In this document: one piece after another, positions 24,991 through 33,348 of the stretch
How the letters are laid out: each line of letters starts with the position of its first letter
Position numbering within the stretch: the first letter of the stretch is position 1
DNA from: Sphingorhabdus lutea
GTDB lineage: Bacteria; Pseudomonadota; Alphaproteobacteria; Sphingomonadales; Sphingomonadaceae
Assembly (NCBI RefSeq): GCF_001889025.1
Contig: NZ_CP018154.1
Coordinates: forward strand, 858,501-922,500
Direction of reading: 5' to 3'
DNA length: 64,000 nt
Position numbers and translations under genes: made by a program
Notes under the pieces: model-generated
Seen by the model: only the letters and a program-made list of their open reading frames with translations
Told to the model about the DNA's origin: nothing
The model's database searches: none

Positions 24991-26208
24991 ATGCTTTACA
25001 CATTACATGAAATGCAAAAAAACTGGTTGGCCAGCGTCAGTTATATGGCCCAGTTACAGGCAAATTTATTAAATAATCCATCCAATCCCTTTGCTTATTT
25101 GGGGGGCGGGCCGGTGGTTGCCTCTGCTTTAGATGTTTTTGCGCATAGCGCGATGACGCGGGGTAAGCCCGATTTTGGCATCACCGAAACAATGATAGAT
25201 GATAAAAATATCGCCATAGATGAACAGATTGAGGCACGAAAACCATTTGGCCAATTAAAACATTTTGTTAAATCGGGGATAAAGGACGCGCCAAAATTAT
25301 TGATCGTGGCGCCGATGTCGGGCCATTATGCCACATTATTGCGCGGCACAGTGGCGCGGATGTTGCCTGGCCATGATGTATGGATTACCGATTGGCGCGA
25401 TGCGAGGAATGTACCCCTGTCCGATGGGATATTTGATTTGGACGATTATATTGATTATTTGGTGGACTGGTTGGCGCATATTGGACCGGGCGCACATATG
25501 TTGGCCGTATGCCAACCATCCGTGCCATGTTATGCCGCTGCGGCTTTAATGTCAAAGCGTGGCGATCCCAATCGGCCGAAAAGCCTAACCATGATGGGCG
25601 GACCAATTGACACGCGCGAAGCACCCACGGCGGTGAATAAATTGGCCATGGAACGGCCATTTTCTTGGTTTCAACAAAATGTCATCGCCACCGTTCCGGC
25701 GCATTATGCGGGGCGCGGGCGCAAAGTATATCCCGGATTTTTGCAACTTGCCGGATTTATGTCGATGAATTTGGGCAATCATATGATGAGCCATTGGGAA
25801 ATGTTTAAACATTTAATCGAAGGTAATGATGATGGCGCGGACGCCACCAAGGCATTTTATGATGAATATCGTTCCGTGTGCGATATGACAGCGGAATTTT
25901 ATTTACAAACAATTGATTTGGTATTTCAAAATCATGCCCTGCCCAAGGGGGAATATATGCACCGCGGTGAGTTGATAAATGCTGCTGATATTACCGATAT
26001 TGCGTTAATGGCGGTTGAGGGTGAAAAGGATGATATTAGCGGGATTGGACAAACAAAGGCTGCTTTAACCATTGCCACCCATTTGCCCGATAATATGAAA
26101 CAATATTATATGGCCAAAGATGCGGGCCATTATGGTATTTTTAATGGCAGCAAATGGCGGGACAAGGTTGCACCGCGCGTAATTGATTGGATTGCAAAAC
26201 ATAATTGA
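24991..26208 (+). CDS. phaZ: Intracellular polyhydroxyalkanoate depolymerase
   Basis: 405-aa intracellular PHA depolymerase of the PhaZ (R. eutropha PhaZ1-like) family, which mobilises stored polymer. The N-terminus LHEMQKNWLASVSYMAQLQ is characteristic of the family. The nucleophile region reads AVCQPSVPCYAAAAL, with Cys174 in the position of the active-site Cys of R. eutropha PhaZ1 rather than the Ser of usual lipase boxes. The later GEKDDISGIGQT (Asp) and DAGHYGIFNG (His) complete the triad. There is no signal peptide. A TGCANTGCA dyad upstream ties its control to phaP. The following epimerase gene starts 34 bp on. Confidence 0.92.
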   Translation: MLYTLHEMQKNWLASVSYMAQLQANLLNNPSNPFAYLGGGPVVASALDVFAHSAMTRGKPDFGITETMIDDKNIAIDEQIEARKPFGQLKHFVKSGIKDAPKLLIVAPMSGHYATLLRGTVARMLPGHDVWITDWRDARNVPLSDGIFDLDDYIDYLVDWLAHIGPGAHMLAVCQPSVPCYAAAALMSKRGDPNRPKSLTMMGGPIDTREAPTAVNKLAMERPFSWFQQNVIATVPAHYAGRGRKVYPGFLQLAGFMSMNLGNHMMSHWEMFKHLIEGNDDGADATKAFYDEYRSVCDMTAEFYLQTIDLVFQNHALPKGEYMHRGELINAADITDIALMAVEGEKDDISGIGQTKAALTIATHLPDNMKQYYMAKDAGHYGIFNGSKWRDKVAPRVIDWIAKHN

Positions 26209-26241
26209 CTTTTCGGCTGTGCACGGCGTAAGCCATGGTGC

Positions 26242-27237
26242 ATGGGATTGAGGATAAGCGCAGCAGTTGAAAATTGGCCCGTTCGCGGTGCTTTTGTCAT
26301 ATCACGCGGGGCAAAGACCAGCGTCGATGTGCTTGTCGCTGTGGTGGGATGCGATGGCCATTATGGTATGGGAGAGGCCACACCCATTTATTATCGCGGC
26401 GAAAATACCGGCAATTGTCTGGCCCAGATAGAGGCGATTATCCCCGAAATCGCGGGCATTTTCCCCTATGAAGCACAGCTTTACATCGCCGAAAAAATGC
26501 CCGCTGGCGCGGCGCGAAATGCACTTGATTGTGCATTATGGGATTTACGCACGAAAATATCAGGGCGGCCATTATGGCAAATTTTGAAACAAAAGTCGGC
26601 CCCCCAATCAATGTTAACCGCCTTTACCATTTCCTTGGGCAGCGCGGATGATATGCACCATGATGCGGCTGCGGCAGCGGCCAATGGATATGGTTTGTTA
26701 AAATTAAAATTAACGGGCGAGGGGGATGTGGAGCGGGTGGCCGCGGTGCATCACGCCGCCCCCCATGCACGGATTATTGTCGATGCAAATGAAAGCTGGC
26801 AGGGCCGCGATATAATGGCGCAGGCGGCAAAATTGCTGCCCTATGCGGTGGAGGCGATTGAACAGCCATTGCCAGCGGGGCAGGATGATATTTTGCTGCG
26901 CGGCACATCCCCCATTCCCATTATTGCCGATGAAAGCTGTCATCATGGCGCGGATATTGCGCGGCTGTCAGCCCATTATGATGGGATAAATATTAAATTG
27001 GATAAGGCAGGGGGATTAAGCGAGGCGATGGCCATGATGGACGCAGCAAAGGCGCATGACATGAAAATAATGGTCGGCTGTATGCTATCCACCAGCATGG
27101 GAATTTACCCCGCCTTTCATGCCGCGCAAATGGCCGATTGGGTGGATTTGGATGGGCCGGCCCTGTTGGCCGAAGACCGCGAGGATGGATTTATATTTGA
27201 AAATGGGATGATCGTGCCGCCATCAAATGTGACATAA
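26242..27237 (+). CDS. Enolase-superfamily dipeptide epimerase / N-acyl-glutamate racemase-type enzyme
   Basis: 331-aa muconate-lactonising subgroup enzyme, most similar to L-Ala-D/L-Glu epimerase and DgcA-type racemases. The catalytic Lys pair is in LLKLKLTG (Lys154, Lys156); metal ligands are Asp181 (IIVDANES), Glu207 (AIEQPL) and Asp230 (IIADES); the second base region is INIKLDKAGG (Lys252). These are the residues needed for 1,1-proton transfer. It probably recycles murein peptide or racemises an acyl-amino acid. Position 34 bp after phaZ suggests co-transcription, though no functional link to PHA is evident. A strong terminator follows. Confidence 0.85.
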   Translation: MGLRISAAVENWPVRGAFVISRGAKTSVDVLVAVVGCDGHYGMGEATPIYYRGENTGNCLAQIEAIIPEIAGIFPYEAQLYIAEKMPAGAARNALDCALWDLRTKISGRPLWQILKQKSAPQSMLTAFTISLGSADDMHHDAAAAAANGYGLLKLKLTGEGDVERVAAVHHAAPHARIIVDANESWQGRDIMAQAAKLLPYAVEAIEQPLPAGQDDILLRGTSPIPIIADESCHHGADIARLSAHYDGINIKLDKAGGLSEAMAMMDAAKAHDMKIMVGCMLSTSMGIYPAFHAAQMADWVDLDGPALLAEDREDGFIFENGMIVPPSNVT

Positions 27238-27263
27238 ATTGTCTGCACAATAATAGATAATAT

Positions 27264-27304
27264 AAAAAGGCCCGCCATTTTAGAAAATGGTAGGCCGTTT
27301 TTTT
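27264..27304. terminator. Bidirectional terminator between two convergent genes
   Basis: GGCCCGCCATTTT (27269-27281) pairs with AAAATGGTAGGCC (27284-27296). T-run 27298-27304 on the plus strand and A5 at 27264-27268 (T5 on minus) flank it, so it can end both the epimerase and thiolase transcripts. Confidence 0.88.
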
Positions 27305-27320
27305 AACCAGTTATGAAATA

Positions 27321-28499
27321 TTAAAAAATCTCAAATAATCCGGCCGCACCCATGCCGCCGCCCACGCACATGGTAACAACCGCATATTTTGCGCCGCGAC
27401 GTTTGCCCTCAATCAATGCATGGCCCGTGCACCGTGCGCCGGTCATGCCATAGGGGTGACCGATGGAAATTGACCCACCATTTACATTCAAAAGGTCATC
27501 ATTTATGCCCAATTTGTCACGGCAATATAGCACCTGCACCGCAAATGCTTCGTTCAATTCCCACAGGCCGATATCGTCCATTTTCAGGTCAAAACGCTCC
27601 AATAATTTGGGAATGGCATAAACAGGGCCAATGCCCATTTCATCCGGCTCTGTCCCCGCAACGGCCATGCCGACATAACGGCCAAGTGGGGTCAGCCCCT
27701 TTTTCGCGGCAATGCCAGCCTCCATCACAATACATGCCGATGAACCATCGGAAAGCTGGCTTGCATTACCAGCAGTAATGGTCATGTCAGGGCCAAGCAC
27801 GGGTTGCAAAGCCTGTAATCCGGCAAGCTGTGTATCGGGGCGGTTGCCTTCGTCCTTTGCGATGGTCACTTCTTGCTGGGTGACTTCCTTGGTTTCTTTA
27901 TTCATCACATTCATGACGGTGGTGACGGGCACGATTTCTGCGTCAAACAAACCGGCGGCCTGTGCGGCAGCGGTGCGTTGTTGTGATTGCAGTGAATATT
28001 CATCCATGGCTTCACGGCTGATATTATAACGTTTTGCCACCACTTCGGCGGTTTGCAACATGGGCATATAAATGGCATTATGCATGGCGACCAATTGCTT
28101 GTCCGGTGCAACGCGCATTTCGGGGGTTTGCACCAATGAAATGGATTCCTGTCCGCCCGCCGCGACAATATCCATGCGGTCATGCACAACCTGTTTCGAT
28201 GCAGTGGCAATGGCCATCAGGCCGGATGAACATTGGCGGTCAATTGTCATGCCGCCAACCGAAATGGGCAGGCCAGAGCGCAGCGCAACATTACGCGCCA
28301 AATTGGCGGCCTGTGTCCCTTGTTGAAGGGCGCTGCCCCAAATACAATCGTCAATCTCGCCGCCCTCAATCCCCGCGCGCTCAACCGCGGCTTTCAGGGC
28401 ATAGCTGCCAAGTGTTGGGCCAGATGTATTGTTAAATGCCCCGCGATATGCCTTGCCCATGCCGGTGCGGGCGGTGGAAACGATGACTGCGTCACGCAT
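27321..28499 (-). CDS. Acetyl-CoA C-acyltransferase (thiolase)
   Basis: 392-aa thiolase with complete active site: nucleophile Cys90 in [11 protein letters not shown], His348 in [15 protein letters not shown], and the acid/base Cys378 in [12 protein letters not shown]; the NEAF motif is in LNEAFAVQ. Either degradative FadA-type 3-ketoacyl-CoA thiolase or a biosynthetic acetoacetyl-CoA thiolase (PhaA) is possible. The HPYGMTGA region and the loop [11 protein letters not shown] look more like FadA-type proteins. Upstream and in the same direction is a MaoC-type hydratase gene, separated by 39 bp, so a fatty-acyl or PHA-monomer route is likely. AAGGA precedes the ATG. Confidence 0.9.
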   Translation of the reverse strand: MRDAVIVSTARTGMGKAYRGAFNNTSGPTLGSYALKAAVERAGIEGGEIDDCIWGSALQQGTQAANLARNVALRSGLPISVGGMTIDRQCSSGLMAIATASKQVVHDRMDIVAAGGQESISLVQTPEMRVAPDKQLVAMHNAIYMPMLQTAEVVAKRYNISREAMDEYSLQSQQRTAAAQAAGLFDAEIVPVTTVMNVMNKETKEVTQQEVTIAKDEGNRPDTQLAGLQALQPVLGPDMTITAGNASQLSDGSSACIVMEAGIAAKKGLTPLGRYVGMAVAGTEPDEMGIGPVYAIPKLLERFDLKMDDIGLWELNEAFAVQVLYCRDKLGINDDLLNVNGGSISIGHPYGMTGARCTGHALIEGKRRGAKYAVVTMCVGGGMGAAGLFEIF

Positions 28500-28538
28500 A
28501 ATATTATCCTTTATATTAAATTTAAATTTTATTTATTT

Positions 28539-28997
28539 TTATACGAAAAATTGGCTAATCCATTCGGCCATCAGGGCGGGTTTATCCTCCCCCTCTATCT
28601 CCACGGTAAATTCCAATGTCTGTTGCCATTGGCCGGGGCGTTTTTCCTCTAAATCCAGTAATTTGAAATGACCACGGACCCGTTTTCCGGACTTTACAGG
28701 GGCCAAGAAACGGGTTTTATTGCCGCCATAATTGACGCCCATTTTCACGCCCTCAACCTTGGGCACATTGGATTTAGCCATCATCACGGGGAAAAGCGAC
28801 AGGGTTAAAAAACCATGGGCAATTGTCCCGCCAAAGGGGGTCATTTTTGCCATTTCTTCGTTAATATGAATAAATTGATGATCGCCTGTGGCATCGGCAA
28901 ATTTATTTATCATGTCCTGATCCACCAAAATCCATTCTGATGAACCCAATATTTCACCTTTTTTGGCGGCCATATCTTGTGCGCTAATTGTCGTCAT
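28539..28997 (-). CDS. MaoC family (R)-enoyl-CoA hydratase-like protein
   Basis: 152-aa single hot-dog domain. The catalytic dyad of R-specific hydratases is present in ATGDHQFIHINEE (Asp39 and His44), followed by FGGTIAHGFLTLSL, the substrate helix region. Such proteins (PhaJ, or hydratase 2-like) make (R)-3-hydroxyacyl-CoA from trans-2-enoyl-CoA and can feed PHA synthase. The 152-aa length and the LGSSEWILVDQDMINKFAD start place it in the NodN/MaoC-like group as well. Its gene precedes the thiolase gene by 39 bp. A supply role for phaC is attractive but only inferred; no TGCANTGCA dyad precedes it. Confidence 0.87.
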   Translation of the reverse strand: MTTISAQDMAAKKGEILGSSEWILVDQDMINKFADATGDHQFIHINEEMAKMTPFGGTIAHGFLTLSLFPVMMAKSNVPKVEGVKMGVNYGGNKTRFLAPVKSGKRVRGHFKLLDLEEKRPGQWQQTLEFTVEIEGEDKPALMAEWISQFFV

Positions 28998-29134
28998 AAA
29001 TCATCCTCCTTGGGCGCTGCCCTTTATGTGTTGGTGGATAATGTGGCGCGAAAAATATATAAAGGCAAGTTGTTCGCGCCCGACCTTACGGCTTTGGGGC
29101 TTATATATTCATTGCGCAGTTAAATTGCCGCGAA

Positions 29135-30367
29135 TCATTTGCTTGGCTGCATTTTTACCATTTCGGCATAGGGCATAATCATGGTGCCATCGGGTGCGGA
29201 TGTGAATGTTGTTTGCGTGGGATAGGCAAATTCATATCCTTCCTGTTCAAACATGGTCAAAATTTTCATGCCAATACGGTGGCGAACATCAAATAATAGG
29301 GATAAATCATGGCCATCCACATCGAATAATAATTCATAATCAAGCGAGCTGTCGCCAAATCCGGTAAACACGGCGCGAACAAATTGCGCCCCTTCATCCT
29401 CAACAATTTTTTGTAAAAGCCCGGGCAGGGCGGCAGCCTTTTCCACCTTGGTTTGGTAAATTATTCCCATTAAAAATGTGGAACGGCGGAAATGATTGGT
29501 GGTGATATTGGCGATTTCTTTTTCCAATAATTGGGTGTTGGAAACAATAATCTCTTCCCCTGTAATGGCGCGCAGGCGGGTGCTTTTCATACCAATTTTT
29601 TCCACGGTCGCAGTGGTCGCATCAAAACGCACCACATCGCCGCGTTTAAATGGTTTGTCCAAAATCATGGCAATGGCGGCGAATAAATCGGAAAATATCC
29701 CTTGAGCGGCCAAACCAATGGCAATGCCGCCCACGCCAAGACCCGCAATTAAACCTGTTACATTAACGCCCAAATTATCCAATATGACAATGGCCGCGAT
29801 AATGAAAATAATTGCCCCAACTGCCAAACGGATTAACACCATGGCGTTCATCAGGCTTTCATTATCCTCATCTGGGTTGGATGCCCGCCTTTCGATTAAA
29901 CCAATAATGAATTCGCGCGCCCAAATGGCAATTTGCACGGTAAGGACGGCCAAAAATATCATATCCACAATGCGCATGACACCGATGGGTAAATTGGGCT
30001 TGCCAACCAATTCCACCGCCACAGCAATGCGAAACCAATGGGTGGTTTTACCCACGACGCGGCTTAATAATGCAAAAAAGCTGTTATGATCGGCGCGTTT
30101 GTTGAACAGCCGGATTAAAAATCGTTTTGCCAATCCCAATATTGTATAAATGGCAAATCCGATAATCGCGGCAATAATCACATCTATCCAATGCATTGCC
30201 AACCAATGCCCCCAATCGGTCCAAATAGTGGCAAATTTATCGTATAATTGACCATATCCCCTTGCGCTTTCGGGCGCGGTTAACATGTTTGTCGCGGGGC
30301 TTTTGGCGGCGCTGGCCGATATTATCATGGCATTTATCATAAATATAAACATAGGGGGCGGGGGCAT
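29135..30367 (-). CDS. MscS-family mechanosensitive ion channel
   Basis: 410 aa from ATG 30367. Putative signal peptide or first TM near residues 6-22 (FIFMINAMIISASAA), then TM helices at about 60-80, 115-140, 180-200 and the pore helix LIAGLGVGGIAIGLAAQGIFSDLFAA, which is the Gly/Ala-rich TM3 of MscS. It is followed by the beta domain (FKRGDVVRFDATTATVEKIGMKSTRLRAITGEEIIVSN). The C-terminal alpha/beta part is standard. It should release solutes in hypo-osmotic shock. The longer TTG start at 30376 is less likely; Met9 and Met13 are alternatives. It is divergent from the MaoC gene only by spacing, not orientation, and stands as its own unit. Confidence 0.88.
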   Translation of the reverse strand: MPPPPMFIFMINAMIISASAAKSPATNMLTAPESARGYGQLYDKFATIWTDWGHWLAMHWIDVIIAAIIGFAIYTILGLAKRFLIRLFNKRADHNSFFALLSRVVGKTTHWFRIAVAVELVGKPNLPIGVMRIVDMIFLAVLTVQIAIWAREFIIGLIERRASNPDEDNESLMNAMVLIRLAVGAIIFIIAAIVILDNLGVNVTGLIAGLGVGGIAIGLAAQGIFSDLFAAIAMILDKPFKRGDVVRFDATTATVEKIGMKSTRLRAITGEEIIVSNTQLLEKEIANITTNHFRRSTFLMGIIYQTKVEKAAALPGLLQKIVEDEGAQFVRAVFTGFGDSSLDYELLFDVDGHDLSLLFDVRHRIGMKILTMFEQEGYEFAYPTQTTFTSAPDGTMIMPYAEMVKMQPSK

Positions 30368-30412
30368 ATGCTTCAAGTATAAAGCCGGCCTAAATCTGGC
30401 TTTCGTCTTTAT

Positions 30413-31777
30413 TTAAGCAGGATTGGCAGGCTGTGACACATTATTGCGAATGGGCGACCATGCGGCCTCTTTTCGCCTTCGTGCCAAATATGTGTCGAGC
30501 CCAATTTGCAGGCCAATCAGCATATAAATAAAGGGTTGAAAGGCGATGCCGACAAATAAAGAACCCACCAAATATATGATCTGTCCATTTTGCAGGGCGA
30601 TAGCCAATGGGGCGACCCATTCCTCGCCTGCGCGATTTCGCCGCCGATACATTCGTTGCACAATTTCCATGCGCACAACGCCGCCCACATGGATGATTAA
30701 CCAGATGATAAGGCCAGGGTAGCCTTGTTCCCCCAACATTTCAAAAAAGCTGCTATGATAGGCGCGGCCTGCATCCTCCACGACCTTTGCCCCGCCATCA
30801 TCGCCATCAAATCCTGGCTCTCTGCCGCCTGCCAAATCATAGGTAAGTTTATTTTGGCGATAGGCATCAAAACCGCCGCCAAAGGGATTTTCCTCCACAT
30901 ATTCAATCGTCCATTTCCACACCGCAACACGTGTGGAGGCGGATTCGTCTGCTTTATAATTTTGGATGGTGTCCATGCGTCCGGTAAAGCTGGCGGGCAA
31001 AAATGGAATGGCGGCAAGGCCGATTAACGCCGCACCGGCCAAATATAAAAAACGATATTTGACGTAGCGCAGGGTCAAAATGGCCAAAACCGCAATGCAC
31101 ACCAACCCGGTCCGCGCCTGTGTTCCCACGGGAATTAACAAACAGGCAAAAATTAACGCAGCGGCATAAAATTTAACGCGCCAATCGGGCGGGAAAATTG
31201 TGCCATATTTTGACAACCACATGATAAGCGGGATGATGGCAATGGCGACGCATGAAATGATACTGCCTTCATAAAGGCCGCTATTATTATCGATTAACAG
31301 CACAAGCACGCCATAGCCCCCGCCGCCTACAATAGTTTTAAGACCACCCGTGACTATTAAGGCAGATGCACACAGCACCATAACCAATGCCAAAGTTTCG
31401 ATCCGCAATTTTGTTTTTAATGTGAGCGGCAGGAATATGGCAAAAACCAATGCCTTCCACACCCAATCCCATTTTACCTGTGCATCAACCGGCATGTCGG
31501 CGACGCTTGTGGTATAGGCGCAATATAATAGCAAAATTAACAACCACGCCTGACGCGGGGCAAACCGGCTTTCATTTTTATTATCTGCAATCATATATCC
31601 GCCCAACGCCAGCAAAAATGCAATAAGCGATAGGGGGATGGCGTTAAGCATGAAATAACTTAACCTTTGGGGCGCGATAATATCGATATAGGCATAGACC
31701 ATAGTAAATAAAAATGGCCGTTTAAATGCCAGTAACATAAGGGCGGCAAGATAGCCCACAAAGATAAGGTCGCGCAT
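30413..31777 (-). CDS. Putative O-glycosylation ligase, exosortase A system-associated
   Basis: 454-aa polytopic inner-membrane protein with about 11 hydrophobic segments and a large periplasmic loop carrying ENPFGGGFDAYRQN and RAYHSSFFEMLGEQG, the Wzy_C/O-antigen ligase signature. The N-terminus (MRDLIFVGYLAALMLLAFKRPF) matches the XrtA-associated ligase family (TIGR03097 type, DUF5935 N-terminal region). Known as probable transfer of a glycan onto lipid or PEP-CTERM proteins. It follows a 57-aa ORF with only 6 bp between stop and ATG. A matching XrtA-type glycosyltransferase is divergent from it at 32077. No exosortase gene is in the window. Confidence 0.85.
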   Translation of the reverse strand: MRDLIFVGYLAALMLLAFKRPFLFTMVYAYIDIIAPQRLSYFMLNAIPLSLIAFLLALGGYMIADNKNESRFAPRQAWLLILLLYCAYTTSVADMPVDAQVKWDWVWKALVFAIFLPLTLKTKLRIETLALVMVLCASALIVTGGLKTIVGGGGYGVLVLLIDNNSGLYEGSIISCVAIAIIPLIMWLSKYGTIFPPDWRVKFYAAALIFACLLIPVGTQARTGLVCIAVLAILTLRYVKYRFLYLAGAALIGLAAIPFLPASFTGRMDTIQNYKADESASTRVAVWKWTIEYVEENPFGGGFDAYRQNKLTYDLAGGREPGFDGDDGGAKVVEDAGRAYHSSFFEMLGEQGYPGLIIWLIIHVGGVVRMEIVQRMYRRRNRAGEEWVAPLAIALQNGQIIYLVGSLFVGIAFQPFIYMLIGLQIGLDTYLARRRKEAAWSPIRNNVSQPANPA

Positions 31778-31783
31778 TGTCCC

Positions 31784-31957
31784 TTATTCCTCTGTTACTT
31801 TATGTGCGGGTATTTTATTATTTTTATGCGCAAATCCTGTGGGGTTGCTGTCCTTTGGCGCGGGGGCTTCGACATCCAAATCATCGCGCGATAATAAACG
31901 CCAAAATGCAAGCGCGATAAGCCCATGGCTTAAAAGGATCGATAAATTGTCGATCAT
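31784..31957 (-). CDS. Small membrane protein (57 aa) preceding the O-glycosylation ligase
   Basis: A short frame of 57 codons that I translated by hand: it starts MIDNLSILLSHGLIALAFW (one hydrophobic helix, residues 3-20) and continues with a hydrophilic Asp/Pro/Lys tail (RDDLDVEAPAPKDSN ... AHKVTEE). GAAGGG lies upstream of ATG 31957. The stop at 31784-31786 is 6 nt before the ligase ATG at 31777, and the sequence AGAGGAATAAGGG gives the ligase its ribosome binding site within the end of this ORF, so coupling is likely. I do not recognise the family. A short membrane partner or leader for the ligase fits best. Confidence 0.7.
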   Translation of the reverse strand: MIDNLSILLSHGLIALAFWRLLSRDDLDVEAPAPKDSNPTGFAHKNNKIPAHKVTEE

Positions 31958-32076
31958 GCGCGCTATTTTCCCTTCATCAATTTATGTGGCAAAGAATCGC
32001 CACGGCGTGTAATTTTTCCTGCTATATCCAAATTGGGTTGACGGGGCGTTAATCCTTTTTTGCTATTGCCGCAAAT

Positions 32077-33309
32077 ATGACAAAGATTCTGCATATTTTG
32101 GACCATAGCCTGCCCCTGCATAGCGGATATACATTTCGCACAAGGGCTATTTTGAAATCACAAATTGCTCATGGATGGCAGGTTCAGGCGATTACTGGCC
32201 TGCGCCAATATCAACATGGACAGGTTGCGGGCGCAAATTTTCAACAGGTGGATGATATTATTTTTCACCGCACATTGGGCAAAACCCTGTCCAAAAGCCC
32301 AATGAAGGAGTGGCAAGAGGTGCAATTGCTGACCCAGCATATTGTTAAATTGCATAAGCAATATCCATTTCACATTATGCATGCCCATTCGCCGGCATTA
32401 AATGGGCTTGCTGCGGCGCGGGCATCCGACATATTGGGCATCCCCTTTATCTACGAAATTCGTGCATTTTGGGAGGATGCGGCGGTCGGCAACGGCACGG
32501 GCAGCGAAGGTTCTGCCAAATATAGATTAACCCGTGCGTTGGAAAATCATGTCATGAAACGCGCCGATCATATCACGGTCATTTGTCAGGCATCAAAGGA
32601 TGATTTAATCGCCAGAGGCATATCGGGGGACAAAATTTTAGTTTCCCCCAATGGGGTGGATTTCAAATTATTTTCCAATACCCCAAAATATGATGAAAAA
32701 TTGGCCGATGAAATGGGGCTGAAGGGTAAAAAAATATTCGGCTTTATTGGCAGTTTTTATGATTATGAGGGGATTGATGATTTAATCAGCGCCCTTGCCA
32801 TTTTGATAAAGGAAAATGAAGATGCGCGTTTATTATTGGTGGGCGGCGGCCCGATGGAAGATGCGTTAAAGGCGCAGGTAAGGGCGTTAAACCTTGACCA
32901 ATATGTCATTTTTACAGGCCGTGTTCCCCATGAACAGGTGGAACGTTATTATGGTTTAATGGATATGATGGTATATCCACGCAAAATGATGCGGCTGACC
33001 GATTTGGTCACCCCGTTAAAACCGTTGGAAGCGATGGCACAGGATCGTTTGGTGGTAGCAAGCGATGTTGGCGGCCACCGCGAATTGATTCGCGATAAAG
33101 AAACCGGATTTTTGTTTAAAGCCGACGACCCGGCCAATATGGCGGCATGTTTAACCCATGTTTTAACAAATAAGGAAAATTGGCCAAAGATACGCGAAAC
33201 TGCGAAAAATTATGTCTTGACCGAACGTGACTGGGCGCAAAATATTAAATGTTACGATCCTGTTTACCATTTTTTGCTATCCAAAATGATAAATGAAAAA
33301 GCCGCATAA
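32077..33309 (+). CDS. XrtA/PEP-CTERM system-associated glycosyltransferase
   Basis: 410-aa GT4-type glycosyltransferase. The N-terminus KILHILDHSLPLHSGYTFRTRAI is the hallmark of the exosortase-A-associated group (TIGR04063 type). Mid part AHSPALNGLAAARA, the GT4 linker SPNGVDFKLF, the donor-binding site GFIGSFYDYEGIDDLI and the C-terminal KPLEAMAQDRLVVASDVGGHRELI motif with the E-x7-E-like glutamates (LEAMAQ, HRELI) are all present. It probably adds a sugar to an exopolysaccharide precursor. It is divergent from the ligase operon and shares a 120-bp promoter region with it, so the two may be co-regulated. Confidence 0.87.
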   Translation: MTKILHILDHSLPLHSGYTFRTRAILKSQIAHGWQVQAITGLRQYQHGQVAGANFQQVDDIIFHRTLGKTLSKSPMKEWQEVQLLTQHIVKLHKQYPFHIMHAHSPALNGLAAARASDILGIPFIYEIRAFWEDAAVGNGTGSEGSAKYRLTRALENHVMKRADHITVICQASKDDLIARGISGDKILVSPNGVDFKLFSNTPKYDEKLADEMGLKGKKIFGFIGSFYDYEGIDDLISALAILIKENEDARLLLVGGGPMEDALKAQVRALNLDQYVIFTGRVPHEQVERYYGLMDMMVYPRKMMRLTDLVTPLKPLEAMAQDRLVVASDVGGHRELIRDKETGFLFKADDPANMAACLTHVLTNKENWPKIRETAKNYVLTERDWAQNIKCYDPVYHFLLSKMINEKAA

Positions 33310-33348
33310 ATTTGGACCAATTGCGGCCATGGTAAAGGAATGAATATA

